64,000 nt of DNA from Chionis minor (taxonomy: Eukaryota; Chordata; Aves; Charadriiformes; Chionididae). How positions within the stretch are numbered: the stretch's first letter is position 1; each line of letters opens with the position of its first letter. Position numbers and translations under genes: made by a program. The DNA lies in the NCBI GenBank assembly GCA_013398295.1, contig VZSF01001358.1, forward strand, positions 120,939 through 184,938. The letters are read 5' to 3'. The notes beneath the pieces are model-generated. The model saw only the letters and a program-made list of their open reading frames with translations. It searched no databases and was not told the DNA's origin. Shown here in pieces: positions 38,837 through 50,499 of this stretch.

Positions 38837-39030
38837 GTATAAATGGATCACTGAATGGGAACAGCACCACAGCGGTGTCTGGTGTCAGCACGTCTGTACT
38901 GTCCACTACCATCGCAACCTCTGCAGGGCAAGTGAAAGCTATCACCGCGGGAGCAGGAGGCCGCAAGTACAACCAGGAGCAAAGCAAAGTTCAGCTTTTG
39001 GACACCAGAGCTGACAAAATCAAAGATAAG
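38837..39030 (+). CDS. BAZ2B: BAZ2B coding exon 3
   Basis: This 194-nt exon (phase 1 in, phase 0 out) encodes residues 106-170. It reads INGSLNGNSTTAVSGVSTSV, continues through a Ser/Thr-rich stretch and the NQEQSKVQLLDTRADKIKDK segment, and matches remembered BAZ2B. The acceptor is CTCAAG at 38831-38836 and the donor GTAAAT begins at 39031. It is part of the long low-complexity, probably disordered N-terminal region. The exon lies only about 250 bases right of the scrambled CR1 patch, but its own sequence shows no N or frame break. Confidence 0.92.
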
Positions 39031-39474
39031 GTAAATATACAGAAAACCCCTTTAAGCTTTGGACATAAAATTGACATGGTAAGTGTTCTGATTGAGGACA
39101 CAGCAGCATTTTTAAGTGTTTTCTCCCAGTACAGAATGTTTTGGGTTTTTCTTCTTAATTTTCATTAGAGCAAGATCCTGCACCCTTGTCTCTCTGGTCA
39201 TTTGTGTTGGGAGTTTTTTGTGGTTGGTTGTTTTTTTTTTNTCCGTGATTCTATGATGCACAAAAGAAAACTTTTTTTTTAAATAGTAGTGGGGAGGTTT
39301 TAAGACCTGATGTGTGTTTCAGAATCCATCTAATAATAGTCCTGGGATTGCAGAGTCGCAAGTTTGTGTGGTTACGGGTATTTTCTTAGAAAACAAGAAT
39401 CTTCTTGACAGACAAGTATGCAAGCTTGAATGTGCTTATTATTTCAAATAGCATTCCCACAGCTACCCCCCCCC

Positions 39475-40016
39475 NNNNNNNNNNNNNNNNNNNNNNNNNN
39501 NNNNNNNNNNNNNNNNNNNNNNNNNNNNNNNNNNNNNNNNNNNNNNNNNNNNNNNNNNNNNNNNNNNNNNNNNNNNNNNNNNNNNNNNNNNNNNNNNNNN
39601 NNNNNNNNNNNNNNNNNNNNNNNNNNNNNNNNNNNNNNNNNNNNNNNNNNNNNNNNNNNNNNNNNNNNNNNNNNNNNNNNNNNNNNNNNNNNNNNNNNNN
39701 NNNNNNNNNNNNNNNNNNNNNNNNNNNNNNNNNNNNNNNNNNNNNNNNNNNNNNNNNNNNNNNNNNNNNNNNNNNNNNNNNNNNNNNNNNNNNNNNNNNN
39801 NNNNNNNNNNNNNNNNNNNNNNNNNNNNNNNNNNNNNNNNNNNNNNNNNNNNNNNNNNNNNNNNNNNNNNNNNNNNNNNNNNNNNNNNNNNNNNNNNNNN
39901 NNNNNNNNNNNNNNNNNNNNNNNNNNNNNNNNNNNNNNNNNNNNNNNNNNNNNNNNNNNNNNNNNNNNNNNNNNNNNNNNNNNNNNNNNNNNNNNNNNNN
40001 NNNNNNNNNNNNNNNN
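39475..40016. other. Assembly gap (542 N) flanked by homopolymers
   Basis: Ns begin directly after a run of Cs (39466-39474) and end at a run of 20 Ts (40017-40036). Homopolymer or strongly structured sequence probably stopped the assembly. Confidence 0.99.
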
Positions 40017-43000
40017 TTTTTTTTTTTTTTTTTTTTGGTCATGTTTATGAACCGAAAGCTATCATTAGCACTAATTCCACTAGTTAATAGCTGTATGTGA
40101 CAACATATTTTTGCTTATTATACTTCATAATTATATAAATTATTTCTAACACTAATATTTGACAATATATTACAGTATAAACATTTGTATTATAAGTTGC
40201 AATCTATTATAAATTGTATCTATTTAATTTTATTTTAATGTAACTTCAAATATAAAAAAATTCAGAAGTAAAATGAAATTTTTAGATACAAAAAGAAAAA
40301 AATGCTTTTCTGGGAGTAATTTCCTATTTATCAGCAGAAAAAAAGTATTATTAGTGTCTGTGATTCAGCAAAAATCTTAGACAGCCATCTGATATGAAAG
40401 ATATGAGTAGTCTCAGTGTGTTAGTAAACCTGCTTATATACTGATCCGAGTGCTCCTTATGAACTTTGCTATTCTTGGATTCAAAACTACTTAGGCAAAA
40501 CACAGGAAATGATATACTGGGAAACAGATCACCGTCAGAACAGAAGCTAAGGTAGTTGTTCCCTACTGGTGGCCACCTAGTCCAAAATACTTCTTTTTAT
40601 TGATGTTTATTGATATTTTTGTTTTGTGAGTGAATTGGACCAGTTGCTCTCTTTCTCTCTTTGTTATTACATTACATTCAGCTCCCAAACCTGAGTGTTC
40701 TTAGGTGAGAGGTTGGCATTTTCATAAGACAGTTGATGTTTGCATGTATCTGCATAAAAATAGCGGTTATCACTAAAATGGTTAATTATACTTGTGTAGA
40801 GATAAGGTGTTTGATATATTGACAAGAAAACATTTTCCTTCAAAACATTCCTCATGTGTTCAACAGTTTACAGCTTCTCAAGATGTAAAGGTAGTTACAG
40901 GTACTTGTGAAATCTTCGACTTTTTTCAGGCTTAAATAGTAGAAATGGCCCTTTTCCTTTCTAAAATTCTGCTTTCAGCCTGGATATCTGTGTGCAAAAC
41001 GTAAGCTTTGTTTCTGTGGTGCGGAGGTAAAGCTCTTTCCAGGTAATGCTTCTGCATTTCTGACTGTTGCTTCAGTTACGCAGCATACCAGATAAGTTAC
41101 TATCTCCTAATAGCTCCAAATACCTTCCCAAAATTTTATACCATAAGTACATTAACAAACTTTTTTCTGTTCACGTTCTGGCTCTTAGTTTTGTTCAGAA
41201 AACTGAGCTGGTTAAGCTAGTTACTTGTTAATATGACTATCACTGAACATTTCACTTCTTTTTGCCTTTTTTCATCAGTCAGGAAGTTTGACAGCATCTC
41301 TACCTTCTCCTTTGTATTGCTGTTTGTCTTTAATTATAAATCTTGTGTCCTTGATACATTTTCTTGTGATGTGGGTACTGGTTTCAAACTCCAGTTTCAA
41401 TTTGCTAAATACTGAGTTGCCTTAAAACAATGTACTCAATCAATTAATCGTACTCTTAAATTAGTTTAGTTCTGTGTCTTAACATTTAAATTGTTTATCT
41501 AATGCAGGTAAATTTCATGTGTTCAACAGTTTCGCTTCCTAACTTTTTGTAGTAATTTTTCTAATACTGAAGTGGAGTTTTGTTCCTGGTCTTACTTGAT
41601 AAGCTGACATTCCAGACATTCCTCTAATTGTTATTCTTCTTTTCCTCTGAAACTTTTTGATGTAATTTGTATTTGTCAATGTAATGATTTGAACAAGCTT
41701 TCAAATCAAAACACACAGAATACTCTAAATGAGAAGTCCAACATAAGGAGAAGATAAAAAGATTAAATTTAATAAATAAATAAACCAGTCTCTTTATTTC
41801 GATATGTTAGAATGAAGCCACAACGGGAATGGAAGGCAGAGGAATAAGCAGGGGGCAGTAGATAGATGGAGTATTTGTTGCTGGGCTTTGTACAAGTGAT
41901 GTTATATCTTTAAATTTCAGTGTAACAACACTTGCCTCTCTTTCTAAAGAACACGTTTTATTGTAAAACATTTTAGTTATACTTCTCTTAATGTTCCTTT
42001 CTTTAGATTTTTTTTTTTTAGTATTCATCTGCTGATTTCTTCAATTGTACCCTTAGTTGTAATTTTCTTTTGAGGTTGGTGCTTAATTTTTCACTTTTTT
42101 TAAAAAAAAAACAAAGCTGATACCAGGCTGGTTTTACAGTTGGTGAAAATCTAGAGAGTTACTTTTTGTGCGGTGTTTTCTTCGTGGTTGAATGGTAGGT
42201 CTGTTGTCCTACCATCTTGGGGAACCCTGAAGTGCGGTCTGATAGTAACTTGTATTATATACAATTTTTTGCGTGTAGGATGTGGAAAAACAACTTCTGA
42301 GTTGATAGATGCATCTGATCTTCAAAGCTGTAGTTATTACAAGTTCTTATCTGGTTCCTTTTGTCGTGAGTGTGTATTTGATCATTGAGAGGGCTGTACG
42401 TATCAGACAATGATCAACTGGATTCTGTCCAAAACACAAGTTTAAAATTGCGCCAAATCCTCACTCATCTCTGTGTATTTGTGGCAAAACATGTTCAGTC
42501 TGTTGAGCATAACGATGTTGTACTGAAGATTGATGTCATTGTGATGATCTGATGGACTATCCATGACATTTCTTACATTTGTTGTCCTTACAATTGTTAA
42601 CTGCTTTACCTTTTTACTTTACTGTGTTGGTCACTGTGTTGATAACTTCAGCATGCTTTAATTGTCTTCTTTTAGGCCTGCCCTGTTTGTGGCTAAGATA
42701 AAATCGAATAAGCAGATCCGCTTTATAAATAATCATTCATCTCAATGTGCTGCTTCAGCCTCACAATAAAAGAGGAAAACTTGGCTGCCCCTCTGTTGCT
42801 TGTGTTAGTGAATTTCTAGGATGAGGAAGGTCAGCAGGATTTTTATACTGGTAAAGCAACGGTCTCCAGGGAAAGAAGGACCGAACTGGTGAACCTGAGT
42901 CTCATTTGCCTTAGAGAAAGTCTCCAGACAATCTGGGCAGCTGGTGAGACAGGAATCTGCTCCAAGATCCTGCGTTGGGGGCTTTTACTTTCCTGGATTC

Positions 43001-45036
43001 CAGAACTGGCATGAGGATGTTGGGTTATTAACTGTAGTCACATCCTTTACCTTTATTATCTCTTCTTGGCAATTACCACATTGTATTTGCTTCATAAACT
43101 TCAGTACTTTGAAATCTGACTAAAATCTTTTTAAACTATCACTTTGGTCACCTTTTTTGGGAATATCCTCTTGGGTGATTAAGATCGGGCTACTTTTTGT
43201 GGTACTTTTATTCGGTCTACATTATTGCTTTCTGAGGAATGGACATTTTCAGTTAGCATAAGCATCAGCAGATTTGCTAAAGTCAGTGAACCAACATAAA
43301 ATATGAAATTTCTTTTAATTGAACCCGCTCTTGCTTCAACTTTTATGACTTTATTGTTGCCACAGAGGAACTAGTCAAAGTAAAATTCCCTCTTAAGAAT
43401 AATTTTTTGTTGAGTGTATTTTTTGAAGAGTCTTTTATTATGGTTTTCTAAATAATATGGTTTTTTATATTCTATAAATATCTACCTGGTCTAACGTATA
43501 TCTTTAGATGTCTAATGCTCTCTTTCCCCCCGCCCCCCCCCGTGTGTTTCAAATGAAGTAAAACAGTACTTACTTTTTGGTCTGTACTTTTCCGTCTCTT
43601 TCTTGACTGTTTTCTTTCGTGTCCGCAAACTTTTTCTTTCAGGTATTTTTTGTTGTTCTAAATGCCTTTACAGAGAGATTTTGCTTTACGTTATTTGATT
43701 TAGTCTTAATTATTTTTTTCTATGCCGTTTATTTGCTTCCCCCCAGCCCTGCATTACGTTTTTAGATTTGATAGAAACTTCTCCATCAAGACTAATCCTT
43801 TTGTATCCACTAAATGCATGAGTTTAAATTTTCCTTATCATTACATATTCTCTAAGCTACTAATTTACCATCCCTTCTTGTGGAATCCTGCTAACCCAAC
43901 TTTTTTGTATTGGTTTTATCTGTGTCAAAAGGTTCTATTTGTTTATGAAGTAAAAGCTCCCTGGGAAGCACTTGTGTTGCACAATGTAGTTAGGTGCCTG
44001 TATTGTTTTGAAGCATTTGATTGCTTACAAGTTATACTAAATTTTACGTCAAAATTAGCTGTCCGTTTTCTCAATTGAGGTAGTTCTTAGTGAATCAGAC
44101 TTCTGTGTTCAATGTAGCTTGGCTCTTGTCGCCTCCTTTTTCACAAGAATGTTCCTGACTCCTTTCCCGGTATGGTAATTTTCTTACATTCCTGTCTGCG
44201 GTACGGAAAGGTGGCTTTGTAAGACACAGCAGCCACACGGTTTGTAAAGGGAGACGGCAGCAAAGGTTGGAGGGTGTTGATGAGTGGAAGTGAACACTAG
44301 CAGCTGAGTAAGCTCGTTGACATACTCTTCTTTTTCCAAACCCTTACCTGTGTCACTTAAGAAGCTGGCGTTACCAGTATGTATTTCATTAGCATCGTGA
44401 ATAAACTGGATATTTCTGATTTCAGTGTTGCAGTGTTTTCGGTTTTTCCCTTTCCTCATACAGAGATAAAGAGAGAACCACAAAGGGGAAAAACTAGACT
44501 AGCATCCTGGAGATGTGATTCCAGGAGGCATCGTTACTCTTACTGCTTCTGATCATGGTCTTGTCCTTCATTTTACGATCTTAACCTTCATGAAGCCATA
44601 TTCTGCATCTCTGCCAAATAAGAGACAGGAACATACTTAACTATGATGTAACGGACGCCAGTAATGAAGCATACAGGCCCTACCAGAGACAGGCACAGTT
44701 ATTTAGATCTGGGTTTTTTTAAGTGTCTGCGTACAAATCAGATCTTTGTCCCTCGTGAAATGTCAGTTGACACTTTTTCGAATTAAGCAGTGAAACAATA
44801 AATCCAAATAACTACACTTAACTTCTTAAGTTTTTCCAGCAGTGAAGCAATGCGTGTGACAGTGTGTAGAAGGCACGATGGCATGAATTATTGCTGTGTT
44901 CATCACTGGAATTGATAGAGAACTTCGGTTTAAAAACAGATACGGATACCAGCCAATTAGTGAATAGATGAGACTTCATCCACCTACACCTCCCACGTTC
45001 CATAGCTATTTCACAAAGTAAATTGCATTCCATTTT

Positions 45037-45160
45037 TGTGGTTGAACCCCGGAGGGCAGCTCAGCCCCATGCAGCCGCTCACTCGCTCCCCCGCAGCGGG
45101 AGGGGGAAGGAAAACTGGTGGGTTGAGGTAAAGGCAGTTGAACAGAGACAGCAAAGGCCG
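45037..45160 (+). mobile_element. Avian endogenous-retrovirus LTR fragment (5' part of LTR)
   Basis: It starts with TGTGGTTGAACCCC and continues through a CAGCCGCTCACTCGCTCCCC block, a G-rich stretch and a GTGGGTTGAGGTAAAGGCAG block. This order matches an LTR type I know from many non-galliform bird genomes, although I cannot fix its family name. Only the beginning of the LTR is present and no retroviral coding sequence lies next to it, so it is probably a truncated solo LTR. The + orientation is inferred from the leading TG. Confidence 0.6.
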
Positions 45161-46256
45161 GACATGCCGGACCTTTGACTTAATGTTGCTCTTTTTAGAC
45201 TTTTGTTGTCCACCTATCTTCTTCTTCTTGACTAACTTTAACCGCAGTTCCCTCAGTGACTCCGTGTGCCCTGTTTAGATGCTACACAACACCGTGCTGC
45301 TGCCTGACATCTGTAATGTGTTTCTTTGCCTTCCAACATCACTCTGCAAACTCTCTTTAATGATTAAATATGCTTTCATGCAGTAATATGTACTTCCATG
45401 TTTCTCTCACACAGCTGCCGTCATAACACTCAAGTCCACATGCACCTCCTTCAGCTGTCTTTGTAAAATACACACGTTCGTTTCAGTTAGCTCCCCAAAA
45501 AGCTAACTTTCTTCATCCGTGGCCCTTCAAAGCCTGGTATTGCAGTGTCAACGTCTGGAAGTTTTTTACATCTTTCTTCTTTTTCTACGTTCTTCTTTGC
45601 TGATCCTTTTACTTTTGTGCTCTGGTCTGCAAATTTGTTCTTTCCAAGAATTTAAATATAATGGAGTTGTCAGTGTTTCGGCAGATTTTGGTCCATTTTT
45701 CAGAAGCAAATCCCAGAAGCAGTTTGATGAGCGTATTCTTTTCAGTCCTCAAAGCCTTACATTGCTGAAGAGTGCATGCTGTGAAATTACGGGTCAAGTA
45801 ATGTAGTTAAATGAATGTGTCACTGAAACATATTGATGAATTTGATTATTTTTTGGTTTTTTTCTATGTTAGTTTGCAGTAAAGCTTTTGGTTTTAAATT
45901 TTTTTGGAAGCAGTACATTCTCTTGAGGTTTGCTAGCCCTGAATTCCAGGCTGATTTTCTAGGCCTAAATTCGATGTATTGCTATGAATTGTAGTGATGC
46001 CAACATTTCTGCCAGCGTGTGTGGTCAGAAAAATACTTAAGTGGAACCTTGTCACCAGTTTTTCATTTTCATCATCTTGCTTGTGAAGCACTTTTTTCTC
46101 TTTAATCTTCCAGAGGGACAGTCAGTTGTGTTCAAAGATTGCAGATCACTTTACTCCAGCGTCTTACTGTTTTCTGTTTTAAAGATTATGCATAGTAATA
46201 AGATCATAAAACAGATTAAAGCTGAACCATTAATAGATCATTCATCTTCTTGGTAG

Positions 46257-46463
46257 AAGCCCAGGAAAAAAGCAGTGGAAAGCTCTAGTAACAGTGACAG
46301 TGATTCGGGCTCCTCTTCGGACACCTCAAGTGAAGGCATCAGTAGCAGCGACTCCGATGATTTGGAGGAGGATGAAGAGGAGGAGGAGGACCAGAGTGCT
46401 GAAGAGAGTGAAGATGACGAATCTGATTCTGAAAACGAAGCACACCACAAAAACAAGAACAAG
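46257..46463 (+). CDS. BAZ2B: BAZ2B coding exon 4 (Ser-rich and acidic)
   Basis: This 207-nt exon (phase 0 to 0) encodes residues 171-239. It begins with a basic KPRKKA patch, resembling a nuclear-localisation-type cluster, followed by a Ser/Asp run (SSSNSDSDSGSSSDTSSEG) and an acidic stretch (DDLEEDEEEEEDQSAEESED). It ends in a His/Lys/Asn-rich tail. The acceptor TAG is at 46254-46256 and the donor GTATGA begins at 46464. Many Ser-Asp/Ser-Glu pairs suit casein-kinase-2-type phosphorylation, which is inference. The antisense Ser-rich open frame at 46238-46489 is a shadow of this low-complexity exon. Confidence 0.94.
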
Positions 46464-47111
46464 GTATGATACCCCAGTCTGCTTCTCACAGTCTGGTCAG
46501 TGAAAGCTGTTTGTGAAAAATCGATCTGTTCGTGCTTGTACCGGTGAGCAGTTATTTAACTACACGTTAATGAGTGCTAAGAATACTCTTTGGTGTTGCT
46601 TTAGGGCTTTCTGGAGTTTTTTTGCTTCCTTTGTATGCATGCATCCTTCACGGGCTAAGAGTTAACACTTAGTAGACTGTTATTTTTGTTAGAAAGTGGG
46701 AAGTATAAAGAAAATAAGGTCTGTGTGCTGGTAGTGCATTGGAAATACATCTTTCTATGGATGTCAGTTTCTCTTTTTCTGTCAGGGTGGTTACTTTTTC
46801 TGGTAGCCAGTAGAACAACAAGGTTGGAATCTTCGGCATCCTGTTAATTTACAGTCCAAAATACATTTAAAACCAACCATGGTTCAGTACTGCTTCTCTA
46901 CTAAGCATTTTCTTCATATGCTGAAGCTCTGGGGGGAAAAACCCCTTAACAATAAACATATGACAAAACTGATATTAAAATTATTATTGTTCATCATCTG
47001 CCAAGAATAGTATAAGTGTTTCCTGGGGACTGATGTTGTGCTTTTTTTTTTTTTTTTTTAAAGGCTCTTTAACTGATCTAATAGGAATGGTCAAAAATAT
47101 GTATTTTGCAG
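46464..47111 (+). other. BAZ2B: BAZ2B intron 4
   Basis: 648 bases, AT-rich. An 18-base T run lies at 47042-47059 and forms part of the region before the acceptor of exon 5. Nothing else recognised. Confidence 0.85.
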
Positions 47112-47510
47112 GTGCTAATGCATAGTGGTGTAACAGATACGAAAAATGATGGACAAAAACCACATGAAAAGTCCCAAGAAAAAAGAACACACCAGCAGAT
47201 ACCTCTTGTGTCTGATTCCCAGACTCACTCATCATTCCAGTCCCAGCAGAAGCAGCCTCAGGTTTTGTCACAGCAGCTTCCGTTTATTTTCCAAAGCTCT
47301 CAGGCAAAGGAGGAATCTGTGAACAAACACACAAGTGTAATACAGTCTACGGGATTGGTTCCCAATGTTAAACCTTTGTCTTTGGTACATCAAGCCAAAA
47401 AGGAAACCTATTTAAAACTCACAGTTCCTTCCCCTGATCTACTCAAAGCAGGGAATAAAAATACCTCTGAAGAATCTATCTCTTTGACCAGCGACGTAAG
47501 ATCAAAACGG
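47112..47510 (+). CDS. BAZ2B: BAZ2B coding exon 5
   Basis: This 399-nt exon (phase 0 to 0) encodes residues 240-372. It reads VLMHSGVTDTKNDGQKPHEK, then a Gln/Ser-rich part containing QSQQKQPQVLSQQLPFIFQS, then the highly conserved QAKEESVNKHTSVIQSTGLV and NVKPLSLVHQAKKETYLKL, and ends at SDVRSKR. All match remembered BAZ2B nearly residue for residue. The acceptor is TTTTGCAG (47104-47111) and the donor is a strong GTGAGT at 47511. No catalytic motif is present; the function of this conserved linker is not established. Confidence 0.95.
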
Positions 47511-49889
47511 GTGAGTGAAAAATCACAGGTTTGTTTTTCGATTATTGATAACCTGTGTTTCCTGCTGAATGAGATGCAGCGCTGTGCTATGAGGCTCTTC
47601 AAAATACAATGATTTAAAATTATATGTATATTTATTTTCATATCATTGTTTTTTTGATGTGTTTTTGCAGTTTGTATGGATTTCTGAATAATGCAAATTA
47701 ACTAAATTGCGTGGGTAATAGATGTTCTGAACTGTGGTGGTTGTTTTTTGGTTTTGTAGTTTGGGTTGTTTTTTTTATTGTTATTTTTTATTAAAGGAGC
47801 GGCAAATATTAGGCTTTAATTTTAGAGGTGATTCACTATGCAAGTGCCTTGAACTATTCCATAACTTTATCTCGAAGAAGAGTCCTCTACTCAGTGCATG
47901 TGCGTGCGTGCGGACCCTAATGTACACATGACGTAATCCTGTACACGAGTTGGTGTCACATAATGCCAGACTTTGTTTTGAGCTCATTGCCCAGTGGAAC
48001 TTGGCAGCTCTGCCGAGATCAGTCGCTGTGCTGCTGAGAGTAGTGGGTACAAAGAAAGCAAAGGATTTTGTCACGCATCGCTTAAGGACAAGGAACAGCT
48101 AAAATCAGTATCAAAATTAGAAGAGTACTTATGGGTAAATTGTGTGGCCTGGATATTTTTCTTGTGCTTCTTCGAGTTTTTTGGAAGGGTGATTTAAATA
48201 ATTCCCATTTCTAGTATGTAAGCATGGCTTCGCTTTGTTTCAGGTTTGGTAGTTTTAAGTCAAAGTAATTATAATTACCAATTTTAATCATGATTTTAAA
48301 TAAAGTAACTGAAAGTAATCTTTTAAAAAAGCGTTCTATTTAATATTGGGGTTTGTTCTCTCTTTAACAAAGGGATAGTCGTGTACTGATAGCTTTTAAA
48401 ACTCAGTATCTTTTTACTGGTCAGGACAGCAATATGTTTACATGTTTCTGTTAACAGTTCTGTTGCTTACAAAAATACTTTGTAGATTCTCAGTTTATTT
48501 ATTTTGCTGCTGGCGATTATGTGACTAGTGATGAATTTTCATAGTTTCTATTCAGTTAGATTTGAATGGGGGTTCGAAGAGAATGAAAATCTAGCATTTT
48601 AGAAATGTTAGGTCTGGAGTATATGTATAAACACATATACAAACAAATACATAAAAAAGGTACATTTAACAAGGCCATTAAGGCCATAAAGAAAAGTACT
48701 TTTTTTTTTTATTTTTTTACCAAAAGAAACTTTTTTAAACTAAGTAGTATTGGTGAAGAATAGGACAAACTCTGATTCATAGCTAACTCACAGTCCTCAA
48801 TGGGTACTGAAAAATATTTTTAACACAGTTTTTATTCCTAGACCAGAAAGAGAAACACTGTTTTTTCTTTCAACTCCCAGTTACTTTGTAGTTTACCTGG
48901 AATGGTTAAATAAATTATAATTGTGAAAACATGTGTCTTTGCCATTGGAAGAGGCTTCTGTTGTCAAATTTAGGTTACGTTTCTTTAGCTGATGATACAT
49001 CACCCCTTTAGTGGTTTGATTTCTTTAAAACTTTTACTGGAAACACATACTCTCTGAATATTTATTTTACAGGTTTTCATAAGTTCATACTGAGTTTTAA
49101 TTGTTACTAACTTCAAGATGTGTTGTATTTGACTTAATATTTAAAAATTGATTTAAAATGTACCATCTTTATCCATTCTTCTGTTTTTTTCCATCAAAGG
49201 TGATGTATTTTCTTTTTCTTTGGAAGAGTCTTGGGACTGTAGACAGTATAAGCTTCACATGCATTTCTGAGCCACTATTGATTTACGTTTTAACTCAAGA
49301 ACTTTAAAGTACTATTTTTTGAGAGTTAAAAAACTAGCATATCACGGTACTTCTGTGTAATACCTTCTCCCTCATGGTTTTGTTTGATAAAATTTTTCTA
49401 TACCAAGAGCCTTATACTGGTTTACTTCTAGAATTGTAGCCGTTAGTGTGTTGCATTTAGCTTGTGCTTTAAAATTAACAAATTACTAAAGCTAGTTTTA
49501 CATTCACTAATGAGATTTTATATTCTGAAATCAGCAAAAAGCAGGTTTTTTCCTATACCAGTATATAAAAGTAGTCTCTTTTAAAAATTTACTTTTTTCA
49601 AGATGCTTAATAACTTTATGAAAACCACTTCTAGAGCAATGTAGCATGTGAAAAAGCTTCCCTACATGATTTAGATCATCTTGGGTTCAATTGTCTTTTC
49701 CTTCTTGATTTACTGTGAAAATCACAAGACTTGCATAACTCACCTCTTGTGTTTTAGATAGCACCTACTTTGAACCTACTAAAAATAGCTTAGCAGATGT
49801 TTAAGATTTCATGAGAGTTCACCTGCCTGAATACTAAAAAAGCAAAACAAAAATCCACATTTTATTCCTCTGTCTTCTTATTTCTTTAG
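47511..49889 (+). other. BAZ2B: BAZ2B intron 5
   Basis: 2.4 kb of AT-rich sequence. I see no repeat or gene in it apart from short A/T runs near 48.7 kb. Confidence 0.8.
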
Positions 49890-50499
49890 GAACAATATAA
49901 ACAGACATTCCCAGCAGCACAGCTAAAGAAACAGGAATCAGCTAAGAGCCTGAAGAAGGTTATTGCAGCTTTGTCAAGCCCCAAACCAACGTCTAGTTCA
50001 CCAGCTCATCAAAAACTCACATCCTTGGAAAACAACCATTCTAATCCATTCCTGACAAATGCACTTTTAGGTAATCACCAACCCAATGGAGTTATTCAGA
50101 GTGTCATCCAGGAGGCTCCTCTTGCACTTACTACGAAACTGAAGCCCCAGACCAAGATCAATGAAGGTGTAGCCATTTCTGGTAGTGCCCCCTTTTCTTT
50201 GCCAGTAAACTTGAGTGCGCGTGGGAAAAAACCAACCGGTAACCGGACAGCTGTTATGCCCTCTACCTCTCCTGCGTTACCTGGCTCAGGAAAGGATAAA
50301 CCAGTCAGCAATAATGCAGTAAATGCAGTAAAAACACAACACCGCCTCCATTCTGCAAAACTGGTGGTGGAGCAGTTCAGAGGGGTAGACTCAGATGTCC
50401 CCAGCAGTAAGGACTCCGACGACTCAAATGATGATGACGACGACGACGAAGATGAAGATGAGGACGATGAAGATGATGATTCTGATGATAGCCAATCAG
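49890..50499 (+). CDS. BAZ2B: BAZ2B coding exon 6 (contains Asp/Glu tract)
   Basis: The largest exon here, 610 nt (phase 0 in, 1 out), encodes residues 373-575. It starts EQYKQTFPAAQLKKQESAKS, passes through the conserved NPFLTNALLGNHQPNGVIQS segment, and ends in an acidic run of Asp and Glu codons at about 50419-50481, followed by DDSDDSQS. The acceptor is TTTCTTTAG (49881-49889) and the donor GT is at 50500. Acidic tracts of this kind commonly contact histones or basic partners, which is inference here. The antisense Ser-rich frame at 50096-50566 is a shadow. If the donor were skipped, translation would stop after about 16 extra residues at 50549. Confidence 0.95.

Larger units (their letters stand above)
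39031..46256 (+). other. BAZ2B: BAZ2B intron 3 (7.2 kb including gap)
   Basis: Contains a single N at 39241, a 542-base gap at 39475-40016 bounded by a C run and a T run, and an LTR fragment at 45037-45160. The rest is AT-rich sequence without recognised genes; a pyrimidine-rich, T-rich composition prevails between 41 and 44 kb. Confidence 0.85.

Noticed and set aside
39386..40100. Open frames of about 206-231 codons across the second gap
   Set aside because: Made almost entirely of Ns plus poly-C and poly-T translations.
46238..46489. Antisense Ser-rich 83-codon frame
   Set aside because: It is the reverse complement of the acidic/Ser-rich BAZ2B exon 4, which has matching splice sites and homology.
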